From NCBI GenBank assembly GCA_045110285.1, contig JBGCGA010000025.1, forward strand, positions 1 through 46,236: 46,236 nt of DNA, written 5' to 3'. Both the position numbers and the translations under genes were made by a program. Every line of letters begins with the position of its first letter. Positions within the stretch are counted from its first letter, which is position 1. The notes beneath the pieces were generated by a model. The model did no database searches and was not told the DNA's origin. It worked only from the letters and a program-made list of their open reading frames with translations. Below, in pieces: positions 32,101 to 40,850 of this stretch. Source of the stretch: Putridiphycobacter sp045110285 (GTDB taxonomy: Bacteria > Bacteroidota > Bacteroidia > Flavobacteriales_D > Crocinitomicaceae).

Positions 32101-33666
32101 TTAAAAATTTCCTAAGTATTTAATAGATTGAATTTTTTGCTTAGCTATTTCCAATTGATAGCTTTTTTTAACACCAGCCGCAGTTTCACCTTTAATATAA
32201 GTGATTGTTTTACCATCTTCTTTTATATTGTTTTGAAGTGAAATGGTTACAGGATCATTTTTAAAGAAATTCAACATAGCACTTGATGAGTCTGTAGCAA
32301 TGGTATCTAATGCTTGATCGTAAATAATCACTTCTTTGTCAATAATTCTACCAATGGTACTATAATCCTTATTATTAACTGCTGAGGAATATTGTTTACT
32401 AATTTCAGCTTGGCTATAATTTGTGACGTTTATGGAGTCTCCAAAAAACATATAAGCAATAATAATAGCTGCTATAATACCAGCAAAGTCAGCTATTAAG
32501 CCAGCTGTAATAGCGTAACGTGTTTTTTTAATACCTACCGATCCAAAATATAGTGCAATTATATAAAAAGTAGTGTCAGTGGCGCCCTGAAGTGTAGCGC
32601 TCAGTTTTCCAACAAAACTATCCACACCATACGTCTCAAATGAATCTATCATCATTCCTCTGGCACCTGAACCACTTAAAGGTTTCATTAATGCAGTTGG
32701 CAAAGCATCAACAAATTCAGTTTTGTCGGTAAATAAGCTTACTATAAACCTCAATCCATCAATCACATAATCAAAGGCTCCAGAGGCTCTAAAAACAGCA
32801 ATTGATACTAAAATGGCAACCAAATAGGGTATGATTTTAATGGCAATCCCAAATCCATCTTTGGCACCTTCAATAAAAGATTCGTAAACGTTTACCTTTT
32901 TAACTAGGGCCATTATAATAAAAGTGCAAATTAGCCCGTAAAGTATTATACTACTAAATAACTTGCTCTGCACAGCAAGAACCTCAGGTTCTAAGTTATT
33001 AAAATACCAAATCATCCCTGCTATTAAGGCGGTAAGGCCTCCTAAATAGGCAATAATAACTTTGTCAAATAGATTTATTTTCTGGTAAATGGCTACGGTT
33101 ATTAATCCAACAAGTGAGGCAAAAAATGTAGCTATCATGATTGGAAGAAAAATGTCCGCAGGGTTTTCGGCGCCATAAATATTCCTGTAATTCATTACCA
33201 CAACAGGTATTAGTGTTAAGCCAGAAGTATTAAGAACTAAAAACATGATTTGTGCATTGCTAGCTCTGTCTTTGATTGGATTTGCCTCTTGCATTTCGTT
33301 CATTGCTTTTAAACCCATTGGTGTAGCAGCATTGTCGAGCCCTAACATATTAGCCGAAAAATTCATTAGCATTGAACCTCGTGCAGGGTGGTCGGCTGAT
33401 AAATCTGGAAAAAGTTTGTTGAAAAAGGGGCCTACTAATTTGGCTAGGACTTTAATGGCTCCTCCATTTTCTCCAATCTTCATAATACCAAGCCAAAGAC
33501 ATAAAACACCCGTTAGGCCAATGGCAATTGTAAATGAAGCGGAAGCCATGTCAAATGTTGCACTAACAATGGCTGAAAACACCTCCATGTCGCCATTAAA
33601 AGTTTTAAGGATAGCAACAATTAGTGCGACAAGAAAAAATGTAATCCAAATGTAATTTAGTACCAC
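32101..33666 (-). CDS. SpmA-SpmB fusion membrane protein (nucleoside-recognition/Gate domains) with extra C-terminal domain
   Basis: A 521-residue protein. Residues ~1-200 match SpmA (LTGVLCLWLGIMKIGENGGA, then SMLMNFSANMLGLDNAATPM, VLNTSGLTLIPVVVMNYRN). Residues ~235-410 match SpmB (ESFIEGAKDGFGIAIKIIPY, then DALPTALMKPLSGSGARGMM, GATDTTFYIIALYFGSVGIK). These are transporter-like Gate domains; in sporulating Firmicutes they are separate proteins needed for spore dehydration, while this organism shows no sporulation genes. The last ~110 residues (SQAEISKQYSSAVNNKDYST to the end) form an added soluble domain, perhaps NTF2-like. Substrate unknown. Confidence 0.85.
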   Translation of the reverse strand: MVLNYIWITFFLVALIVAILKTFNGDMEVFSAIVSATFDMASASFTIAIGLTGVLCLWLGIMKIGENGGAIKVLAKLVGPFFNKLFPDLSADHPARGSMLMNFSANMLGLDNAATPMGLKAMNEMQEANPIKDRASNAQIMFLVLNTSGLTLIPVVVMNYRNIYGAENPADIFLPIMIATFFASLVGLITVAIYQKINLFDKVIIAYLGGLTALIAGMIWYFNNLEPEVLAVQSKLFSSIILYGLICTFIIMALVKKVNVYESFIEGAKDGFGIAIKIIPYLVAILVSIAVFRASGAFDYVIDGLRFIVSLFTDKTEFVDALPTALMKPLSGSGARGMMIDSFETYGVDSFVGKLSATLQGATDTTFYIIALYFGSVGIKKTRYAITAGLIADFAGIIAAIIIAYMFFGDSINVTNYSQAEISKQYSSAVNNKDYSTIGRIIDKEVIIYDQALDTIATDSSSAMLNFFKNDPVTISLQNNIKEDGKTITYIKGETAAGVKKSYQLEIAKQKIQSIKYLGNF

Positions 33667-33857
33667 TAGTCTGTTTTATAGCGAATATAGAAATAATGCA
33701 AATAAGAGGTTTGAATCGGAAACTATTATATTAAAAATAAATTGTGGATTTGAGCCACATAATTGGTTGAAGTAAAATAAGAATATATTCTACTAATTAT
33801 GAAGATGGAATATTTTTTTGGTTAAATTAGAGCTCAGCAAATATTTTTTAACCACCA

Positions 33858-34889
33858 ATGTATACCTTTAGACGCTTTACAAAGAAACAAATTTTATTTT
33901 GGACAATTAAGGACTTAGTTTATTTTACAATTGTGTCAACTATTCCGGTTTTGGTTTACTTTTTTTGGGGTTTTAATTGGATGGTAATTCCAACCTTACC
34001 TCTTGTTTTATTAGGAACTGCCGTCGCTTTTAATATTGGATTTAAAAATAATAATGCTTACGATAGGAACTGGGAGGCCAGAAAAATTTGGGGAGGAATC
34101 GTTAATTCAAGTCGCACATTTACTATAATGACAAACGACTTTGTTGGTAGCTTCTTTGCATCTGTACCGATTTCAGAAACTGATTTAAAAGCGATTAAAA
34201 AACGTATAATGTACAGGCATATTGCTTGGTTAACTGCATTAAGGTATCAATTGAGAGCTCCAAAAGAATGGGAGCATTTTAATCATAAAGACATCAAGAA
34301 ATTAAAAGATAAAAGGGGGTTTTCTGTTGAAGAGCATGATGTAGAGATTAAGGATGCTTTAGCACCATATTTGGAAACTGAAGAAAGCATATCTATTCTG
34401 AAAAAAGTAAATCCAGCAACAAATATCATTCGAAATCAATCTTCTGAATTTGCCAAACTTAGAGAGCGTAATTTGATTGATGATTTCAGACATATGGAAT
34501 TCAAAAATATTTTAGAAGAGTTGTATACTTTACAAGGTAAATCAGAGCGGATTAAAAATTACCCTTTGCCCAGACAATATACCTCAATTAGTTATTATTT
34601 TGTTATGTTATTTATTCTCATAATCCCGTTTGCAATGATTGGTGCTTTTGTTGGAGAAGGAATTCCAAGATGGCAGGTATTATTTGCAATTCCTGCAAGT
34701 ATAGTTGTATCATGGGTATTTTTTACAATGGAAAAAATTGGAGATTATTCTGAGAATCCTTTTGAAGGCATAGGAAATGATGTTCCCATTACATCTTTAG
34801 CCAGAACAATTGAAATAGATATAAAAGATATGATGGATGAAGATAATTTACCATCACCTATAAAGGGACATAATGGAGTAGTAATTTAA
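33858..34889 (+). CDS. Bestrophin-family (UPF0187) ion channel
   Basis: A 343-residue membrane protein. N-terminal helices (LVYFTIVSTIPVLVYFFWGF, then TLPLVLLGTAVAFNIGFKNN) are followed by the family motif NAYDRNWEARKIWGGIVNSS. The C-terminal hydrophobic pair is YYFVMLFILIIPFAMIGAFV and WQVLFAIPASIVVSWVFFTM, then the conserved ENPFEG and a cytosolic tail with IEIDIKDMMDE. Bacterial bestrophins form pentameric channels, cation-selective in the Klebsiella example. The stop lies 3 bases before the DinB start. Confidence 0.9.
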   Translation: MYTFRRFTKKQILFWTIKDLVYFTIVSTIPVLVYFFWGFNWMVIPTLPLVLLGTAVAFNIGFKNNNAYDRNWEARKIWGGIVNSSRTFTIMTNDFVGSFFASVPISETDLKAIKKRIMYRHIAWLTALRYQLRAPKEWEHFNHKDIKKLKDKRGFSVEEHDVEIKDALAPYLETEESISILKKVNPATNIIRNQSSEFAKLRERNLIDDFRHMEFKNILEELYTLQGKSERIKNYPLPRQYTSISYYFVMLFILIIPFAMIGAFVGEGIPRWQVLFAIPASIVVSWVFFTMEKIGDYSENPFEGIGNDVPITSLARTIEIDIKDMMDEDNLPSPIKGHNGVVI

Positions 34890-34892
34890 TCA

Positions 34893-35423
34893 ATGAATAT
34901 GAGTATTGACAAACCAACAGATTTCGACCCGAATCATTATTTTAATCACTATATTAATTGTGCACCAGATAAGCCATTGTTAGAATCTTTAGATCAGACC
35001 ACAAAAGAAATGGTAGCTTTTATGGACGATTTAAGTGAAGATAGCGGCTCGTATTCATATAGTGAAGGTAAATGGTCTATTAAGCAAGTGCTACAACATA
35101 TAAATGATACAGAACGCGTTTTAGCTTATCGTGCATTTAGAATTTCGAGAAAGGATAAGACCAATATGGCTAGTTTTGATCAGGATTTATATGCTAAAAA
35201 CGACTTTTCGGAGGCTTTAGCTATCTCTGAAATCAAAGAAGAGTTTATCTCTTTAAGGAAAACGACACAATTGCTATATTCTAAAATGAAGCCCGAAGTA
35301 CTAGATTTTAAAGGACTGGCTAGTAATTATGAAATTTCTCCGCGTGCACTAGGCTTCGTTATTTCTGGTCATGCTAAACATCATTTAAATATATTACACG
35401 AACGATACATTAATCGTTTTTAA
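34893..35423 (+). CDS. DinB-superfamily protein
   Basis: A 176-residue four-helix-bundle protein of the DinB/DUF664 type. His residues placed as in the metal site are in WSIKQVLQHINDTERVLAYR and GFVISGHAKHHLNILHERYI. The segment FDQDLYAKNDFSE is also typical. Members include thiol-S-transferases acting on bacillithiol or similar thiols; specific substrate unknown. An ATG at 34899 is an alternative start. It follows the bestrophin gene with 3 bases between, so the two are one transcript. Confidence 0.82.
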   Translation: MNMSIDKPTDFDPNHYFNHYINCAPDKPLLESLDQTTKEMVAFMDDLSEDSGSYSYSEGKWSIKQVLQHINDTERVLAYRAFRISRKDKTNMASFDQDLYAKNDFSEALAISEIKEEFISLRKTTQLLYSKMKPEVLDFKGLASNYEISPRALGFVISGHAKHHLNILHERYINRF

Positions 35424-35479
35424 TAAGTTCCCGAACTCCAAACTCCAGATTCGAAACCAAGGCCATAATTCCTAATCAT

Positions 35480-36025
35480 ATGCCAATTTACAAAGACCCA
35501 AAAGATTCCAGGATTACAATTACTCAATTAATGCTGCCATCACATTCTAATTTTAGTGGTAAAATTCATGGAGGTTATATTCTTAACTTAATGGATCAGA
35601 TCGCATTTGCTTGCGCTTCTAAACATTCAGGTTACTATTGTGTTACTGCTTCTGTTAACAAAGTAGATTTTCTAAATCCAATAGAAGTAGGCGAGTTAGT
35701 GACTCTGAAAGCATCTATTAATTTTACAGGTAGAACCTCTATGGTCGTAGGCGTTAGGGTTGTGTCTGAAAATATTCAAACTGGCAAGCGCACGCATTGC
35801 AATTCCTCTTACTTTACAATGGTGGCAAAAGATAATGGCAAAAGCGTGCCTGTCCCTGGTATTGTTTTAAGTGATGTAACAGCAGTACGAAGATTCGCTC
35901 GAAGTATCAGAAGGCAAGAAGAGGCCGAAAATAGAAATAGTGCTTTTAGCGAATCTGAATTCAAAGTAGCTGACTACTTAGAAGAATTGAAAGAAGAAAA
36001 CGTGAAGTTAGAGCTTGATAACTGA
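35480..36025 (+). CDS. Acyl-CoA thioesterase (hot-dog fold)
   Basis: A 181-residue thioesterase of the YciA/BACH type. Signature: SNFSGKIHGGYILNLMDQIA with HGG and Asp at the active site; then SVNKVDFLNPIEVGELVTLK, TSMVVGVRVVSENIQTGKRT and HCNSSYFTMVAKD. The last ~45 residues are charged helix (RFARSIRRQEEAENRN ... LEELKEENVKLELDN), a common extension. It hydrolyses acyl-CoA to free acid and CoA in the cytoplasm. The gene lies 56 bases after the DinB gene. Confidence 0.9.
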   Translation: MPIYKDPKDSRITITQLMLPSHSNFSGKIHGGYILNLMDQIAFACASKHSGYYCVTASVNKVDFLNPIEVGELVTLKASINFTGRTSMVVGVRVVSENIQTGKRTHCNSSYFTMVAKDNGKSVPVPGIVLSDVTAVRRFARSIRRQEEAENRNSAFSESEFKVADYLEELKEENVKLELDN

Positions 36026-36098
36026 TGCTGTTTTTTCGCCATTTTTCACCTATTTCGTTCTATAACGCCTCTTTTTTAGTTAATAGTTGCCTTTTTCC

Positions 36099-36128
36099 TT
36101 GCTTTTCGTCATAATTCTGCTATCTTTT
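36099..36128 (+). promoter_or_regulatory. Probable promoter of the mscS-like gene
   Basis: TTG (36099-36101), 19 bases, TATCTTTT (36121-36128), seven of eight matches to TAnnTTTG, 27 bases before the ATG. Confidence 0.5.
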
Positions 36129-36154
36129 AGTAAACACAAAAAGTAAAAGGAAAT

Positions 36155-37024
36155 ATGACAAACGAAGTAAAAACAAGTTGGGATGAAATGAGTGAACGTG
36201 TATTGGGGTGGTTAGATGCAATGATTGTTAACCTGCCCAATATTTTAATCGCTTTCCTGGTGTTCGGACTTGCATTTTGGTTGTCAAAAAATGTACAAGG
36301 GTGGACTAATAAATTACTCAAAGGCCGAGTGAAACAGACTTCAGTGCGAAGGTTAGTTTCTAATTTAATTTCAATCGTAGTAATTGCTATAGGGTTAGTC
36401 CTTGCACTGGGTGTGCTTAATCTTGATACAGTCTTAAAATCAATTTTAGCTGGTGCAGGTGTGCTTGGTTTAGCAATAGGTTTAGCCCTACAAGGTACTC
36501 TAGCCAATTCTTTCAGTGGAATTTTCTTAGCAGTAAAGGACATTTTAAACGTAGGAGATTGGGTAGAAACCAACGGGTATTCAGGTCAGGTGGTTGAGAT
36601 TGACTTGAGAAATACTAAAATAAAAGAAGCTGATAATAACATCATAATCATTCCAAATCGAAAGGTTGTAGATAATCCTTTTAAGAATTTTGGACTAACT
36701 GAGCGAATTCGAACTATTGTTAAATGCGGTGTCAGCTATGATTCTGATTTGACAGCTGTAAAAGAGCTTGCAATAAAAAGTATTAAGAATAATTTTCCGA
36801 CACAAGAAGGTGAGAATATTGAATTCCATTATTTAGAGTTTGGAGGAAGTTCAATAGATTTTCATATTAGATTTTGGGTAGATGCCACTTCTAAGTTGAC
36901 CGCATTGGAAGCGAAAAGTGAAGCTATTATGGTTATTAAAAAGGCTTTTGATGAGGCGAAAATTGAGATTCCATTCCCAATTAGAACATTAATTCACAAG
37001 AATCCAGCCATGATTTCTGAATAG
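36155..37024 (+). CDS. Small-conductance mechanosensitive channel (MscS family)
   Basis: A 289-residue channel with three predicted helices. The first is PNILIAFLVFGLAFWLSKNV, the second VSNLISIVVIAIGLVLALGV. The pore helix follows with its Gly/Ala pattern LAGAGVLGLAIGLALQGTLA, then NSFSGIFLAVKDILNVGDWV and IDLRNTKIKEADNNIIIIPN, the MscS beta-domain signature. The C-terminal alpha/beta domain ends with IEIPFPIRTLIHKNP. It releases solutes on hypo-osmotic shock. Length and motifs are those of a standard MscS. Confidence 0.95.
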   Translation: MTNEVKTSWDEMSERVLGWLDAMIVNLPNILIAFLVFGLAFWLSKNVQGWTNKLLKGRVKQTSVRRLVSNLISIVVIAIGLVLALGVLNLDTVLKSILAGAGVLGLAIGLALQGTLANSFSGIFLAVKDILNVGDWVETNGYSGQVVEIDLRNTKIKEADNNIIIIPNRKVVDNPFKNFGLTERIRTIVKCGVSYDSDLTAVKELAIKSIKNNFPTQEGENIEFHYLEFGGSSIDFHIRFWVDATSKLTALEAKSEAIMVIKKAFDEAKIEIPFPIRTLIHKNPAMISE

Positions 37025-37263
37025 GAAGGTGTTTGTCAAGAATTAATTTAAGTACATTTACTACAGAAAAGATTTTAAAATAGAATTAGCTGTTTTTGAT
37101 GCCAGTTACGGAGCTTTTAAAATGAGGTAGTCATTGGTAGAGTGATTGGTTGTCTTTTTACGATTTTCACAAGAAAGTTAAAAATGATAAACATATTTTG
37201 CCACTATTGTCAATAAATTAGACGATTGGTGCGCAAAGGGAAGGGGATTAAAAGAGAAGAATT

Positions 37264-39423
37264 ATGAGAATGAATTTTTTAGTGTTATGTACTTATATTT
37301 TCCTTGGGTTTTCAGCCTATGGTCAAGTGAAAATTTCCGCTAATTGCAAAGCTGATCTTTTACACATTCAAAAAAAAACAATTAATAAACAACTAACAAA
37401 TTTTGAAGAAAAATACCCTGTTTATAAGTTAGATGAGTCATATTACGTAAACTTATTATTTAAGGTAGAAAGCAATTTTCTAGTCAAAAAAATAGAGTCA
37501 ATTGGTGCGGTAGTAGGAGGCCAATCACAGAATATTTTAAGTGTAAAATGGCCAGTAAACAAAATTGATTTAATATGGACTGTTGAAGGTGTTGAGGTGA
37601 TACAATTGGCTCAGAAAATCAGGCCAACATTATCTAAATCAAGGTTCGATACAAGAGTTGACTCTGTTCATTCTGGTATTGGTTTAAATTCTCCATTTAC
37701 TGGTAAAAATGTATTAATAGGTGTTACAGATTGGGGTTTTGATTATTCTTCACCAATGTTTTATGATACTCTGCTTCAAAATACAAGAATTTTAGCAGCA
37801 TGGGATCAGTTTAAAACAAGCGGTCCTCATCCAATGGGATTTAATTATGGGGCAGAATATAATACTCAAGCTGACCTCATATCCGCTGGAACCGACACGG
37901 CAAATATATATTCCTACGGCACACACGGCACACATGTGGCTGGAATTGCAGGAGGCAGTGGAGCGGGTACCGATTACAGGGGAATGGCTTTTGAGTCTCA
38001 ATTTTTAATGACTACTTTTTTAGTTGATGAAGCAGCCGTCTTAGACGCTTGGCAATGGATGTATGACAAAGCTCAAGCAGAGGGAAAGCGATTAGTTATT
38101 AATATGAGTTGGGGGCTTTATCATACGGGTGCTCTTGATGGAACTTCACTACTCAGTCAAGCTTTAGATAACTTTTCACAGCAAGGTGTTGTATTTGTTA
38201 CCTCTGCAGGAAATAACGGTGATGAGGACTTTCATATAAAATATAATTTTAGTTCCGATACTATGAGAACAAGGGTTAATTTTTATTCAGGAACTGCCAA
38301 TAATTTATGGGGGCAAAGTATTCATGGATGGGGTGAACCGAATCAATCATTTGAAGTAAAATTAAAGGTGTTGGGTAATTTTAACAATTTTCTTACTGAA
38401 ACGCCATGGTATGGAACAGCATACACTTCAGCTTATGTTGATACTTTTTTGGTAATTGGGACAGATTCCGTATTCTACAATCTTTCACTAGAGTCTAGCT
38501 ATCCAACTAATGGGCGACCTCAAATGAGAGTTCGTATAAAAAAACAGCCTGCAAATTATAGGGTTGTACTTGAAAGTACAAGCTCAACAGGAATAGTGCA
38601 CTATTGGAATGTCACTGAATTAAGTTCTGATGTGGGTAACTGGGGAATGCCTTTTTCAAGTTTAGGTGCTGGCTATACAGCAGGAGATGCACTATACAGT
38701 ATTGGTGCACCCGCTTGCTCTGGCACAGCAATAACTGTAGCTGCTCATAAGGCAGAATACGAAGGATTTAATGGGAATATCTTTGGAGGAGATCGAGCAA
38801 ATTTTTCTAGTATTGGGCCGTTAATAACCGAAGAAATGAAGCCAGATATTTCAGCTCCTGGTTTTGGTGTTGCATCTTCAATTTCATCTTATACGGATAA
38901 CGGCTTCACTAGTTTAACCACTATTGATTTTAATGGAAGAACATACCATTTTTCAAGATTTAGTGGTACTTCCATGTCCTCTCCTGCAGTTGCCGGTATT
39001 ACAGCATTAATGCTTGAAGCTAATCCTGATTTATCTCCACATCAAGTAAAACAAATATTAATGCAAACTGCCAGATTGGATGATGAAACGGGGACAATTG
39101 GTTTGCAAGGAGACCCAATGTGGGGAGTCGGCAAAGCCAACGCATATTACGCTATTAAAAGATCGCTTAATACGGTGGGACAAAATAAAGTTAGCGGACC
39201 AAAAAATTACAAAATATACCCAAACCCAACATCTGGAGTTCTAAAAATAGAAGGACTCACCGACGAAGTCAATGCAATTCAACTGATTAGTTTAACGGGA
39301 CAAGTATTAGCAACGTTTGAAAATCAGGCTGTTGTTGATTTGAGTATATTCTCTGCTGGTTTTTATGTGTTAAGGTTTCAGAAAGATTTTGGCTATGATC
39401 AAGAAGTAATTATTATAAATTAG
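37264..39423 (+). CDS. Secreted S8 (subtilisin-type) peptidase with T9SS type A sorting domain
   Basis: A 719-residue exported serine protease. Signal peptide (MRMNFLVLCTYIFLGFSAYG), then a ~110-residue propeptide-like region. Catalytic residues: D156 in LIGVTDWGFDYSS, H224 in YGTHGTHVAGIAGG, S570 in FSGTSMSSPAVAGI; the oxyanion Asn is in VTSAGNNGDED. About 345 residues separate His and Ser, far more than in a minimal subtilisin, owing to an inserted beta-rich domain (about 320-470, with IHGWGEPNQSFEVKLKVLGN). The C-terminus is a T9SS type A domain (YKIYPNPTSGVLKIEGL, IFSAGFYVLRFQKD). It likely degrades external proteins. An ATG at 37270 is an alternative start. Confidence 0.93.
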   Translation: MRMNFLVLCTYIFLGFSAYGQVKISANCKADLLHIQKKTINKQLTNFEEKYPVYKLDESYYVNLLFKVESNFLVKKIESIGAVVGGQSQNILSVKWPVNKIDLIWTVEGVEVIQLAQKIRPTLSKSRFDTRVDSVHSGIGLNSPFTGKNVLIGVTDWGFDYSSPMFYDTLLQNTRILAAWDQFKTSGPHPMGFNYGAEYNTQADLISAGTDTANIYSYGTHGTHVAGIAGGSGAGTDYRGMAFESQFLMTTFLVDEAAVLDAWQWMYDKAQAEGKRLVINMSWGLYHTGALDGTSLLSQALDNFSQQGVVFVTSAGNNGDEDFHIKYNFSSDTMRTRVNFYSGTANNLWGQSIHGWGEPNQSFEVKLKVLGNFNNFLTETPWYGTAYTSAYVDTFLVIGTDSVFYNLSLESSYPTNGRPQMRVRIKKQPANYRVVLESTSSTGIVHYWNVTELSSDVGNWGMPFSSLGAGYTAGDALYSIGAPACSGTAITVAAHKAEYEGFNGNIFGGDRANFSSIGPLITEEMKPDISAPGFGVASSISSYTDNGFTSLTTIDFNGRTYHFSRFSGTSMSSPAVAGITALMLEANPDLSPHQVKQILMQTARLDDETGTIGLQGDPMWGVGKANAYYAIKRSLNTVGQNKVSGPKNYKIYPNPTSGVLKIEGLTDEVNAIQLISLTGQVLATFENQAVVDLSIFSAGFYVLRFQKDFGYDQEVIIIN

Positions 39424-39460
39424 TTTGTGAGGAATTGAATTTTGAAACGTCATATTTCAA

Positions 39461-40141
39461 ATGTTAGATTTAAATCTTCTTTCTGAAACAATCTTGCTTG
39501 CAGTCAAAAAGCAAGAAGATTTTTCTGTTTTAGTTAATGAGTTGGCAATAGTCAACTTGAGCGATTTGTTGAGTATATCTAACGATACTCAAAAAAAAGC
39601 ATTTTGGATTAATATTTATAATGCTTTTTATCAGGTTCTTGCGTCTAACAACCCTGGTGTTGGCAAATCTATTTACAATTTAAAAGATATTTGTATCGCA
39701 CAAAAACAGTTTAGTTTAGACGATATTGAGCATGGAATTTTAAGACGAGGAAAGCATAAATACGGCCTAGGTTATATTACATCTTTTTTCAGAAGCTCTC
39801 TTCATAAAAAACTAGAACCTTCAACTTTAGATTTTCGGATTCACTTTGCTTTAAATTGTGGAGCAAATAGTTGTCCTCCAATTGCTATTTATTCGCCAAC
39901 TCGGATAGATGAGCAGTTAGATTTATCAACTTCAAGTTTTTTAGAGCAAGAAACCACAGTCGACAAGGAAAAACAAGAAATTATGGTGAGCCGCTTGTTT
40001 CTGTGGTTTAGGTATGACTTTGGACAAAAAAAAGAAGTCATTAAGATTTTAAATAAATGCCTTAATGTACCGGTTAAAAATTACAAAATAAAATACGCTC
40101 AATACGATTATAGAATTAAAATGAAAAATTTTAGAATTTAA
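39461..40141 (+). CDS. DUF547 domain protein
   Basis: A 226-residue protein without signal peptide. DUF547 signatures: KKAFWINIYNAFYQVLA, then IYNLKDICIAQKQFSLDDIE, HGILRR, DFRIHFALNCGANSCPPIAI and SFLEQETTVDKEKQEIMVSR. The Cys-His-type residues in NCGANSCPP and HFALNC fit the thiol-peptidase-like proposal for this family, but no activity is established. Most relatives are exported; this one begins directly with the domain. The gene starts 37 bases after the S8 peptidase gene. Confidence 0.83.
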   Translation: MLDLNLLSETILLAVKKQEDFSVLVNELAIVNLSDLLSISNDTQKKAFWINIYNAFYQVLASNNPGVGKSIYNLKDICIAQKQFSLDDIEHGILRRGKHKYGLGYITSFFRSSLHKKLEPSTLDFRIHFALNCGANSCPPIAIYSPTRIDEQLDLSTSSFLEQETTVDKEKQEIMVSRLFLWFRYDFGQKKEVIKILNKCLNVPVKNYKIKYAQYDYRIKMKNFRI

Positions 40142-40154
40142 TTAATTTTGCGAG

Positions 40155-40712
40155 ATGATATTAGAAAGAGGCGTTCATCTGTGTTTATTATTTTCAGCAA
40201 TTATTTTCAGTGGCTTTACATACGGAAACAAAACAAGCCTGCATTCCACAATTATTGATTTTTCAGACAGTTTAATTTTACAAAATACAACTACGAATGA
40301 ATTCATTTTGATTAGAAAAGGAGGGAAAATTAAAGTGTGGTCAAATGGAAAGGCCCACAAGGGGCGATTTGTTTCTTTGAAGGATGATATTTTAACCTTA
40401 CAGCAACAGTCAGATAAAAAATGGATTGATATTAAAACAATTACCAAAATAAAGGATATCAGCGATCCAACTAAAAACTTTTTAGGATGTTTGGGTTTAC
40501 TTTATGGTACTGGATTCGTAGGTGCATCTGCAGTGTTTACAGGAATTGGAGTATACTCTTTAATAAAAGAAGGAACTATTATCATTCTTGTCGCAGTTCC
40601 TGTTGCATTACTCGGAATAGGTTTTCTTAAGCTAGGTCAGATTATTAGAGGTCAGGATTATGAGATGAGCAACAATTGGGTTATTGTAAATCCTGAATTA
40701 GTGATTCGGTAA
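40155..40712 (+). CDS. Small membrane protein, unrecognised
   Basis: A 185-residue protein. An N-terminal hydrophobic segment (VHLCLLFSAIIFSGFTYG) may be a signal peptide. A short beta-rich part follows (EFILIRKGGKIKVWSNGKAH, then KGRFVSLKDDILTLQQQSDK), reminiscent of a small SH3-like barrel. Two hydrophobic helices come next: CLGLLYGTGFVGASAVFTGI and GTIIILVAVPVALLGIGFLK. The C-terminus (MSNNWVIVNPELVIR) is short and polar. It follows the DUF547 gene by 13 bases. Function unknown. Confidence 0.6.
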   Translation: MILERGVHLCLLFSAIIFSGFTYGNKTSLHSTIIDFSDSLILQNTTTNEFILIRKGGKIKVWSNGKAHKGRFVSLKDDILTLQQQSDKKWIDIKTITKIKDISDPTKNFLGCLGLLYGTGFVGASAVFTGIGVYSLIKEGTIIILVAVPVALLGIGFLKLGQIIRGQDYEMSNNWVIVNPELVIR

Positions 40713-40850
40713 CCATAATTTTGCGTCATAGGCTTAAACACTTTGATTAATAAGTTTTTGTGTAAGGTGTCTCGTTTGTCAGTAGAATTACTTATGTTAA
40801 AGACGCTGTATTTCGGTAAAATAATTATTTTCGCGTTTTTTTTAAAACAT

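Noticed and set aside
32101..33666. Evidence of sporulation from the SpmA/SpmB match
   Set aside because: These Gate-domain proteins are widespread in non-spore-formers including Bacteroidota; no other sporulation gene is present.
35424..35479. Possible tRNA-like T-loop (gattcgaaacc)
   Set aside because: No acceptor stem, anticodon arm or CCA context around it; the gap is too short for a tRNA.
37025..37263. Short coding-like stretch in the 239-base gap before the S8 peptidase (reads FDASYGAFKMR in one frame)
   Set aside because: Only about 27 residues between stops, no start, no similarity recognised; probably chance.
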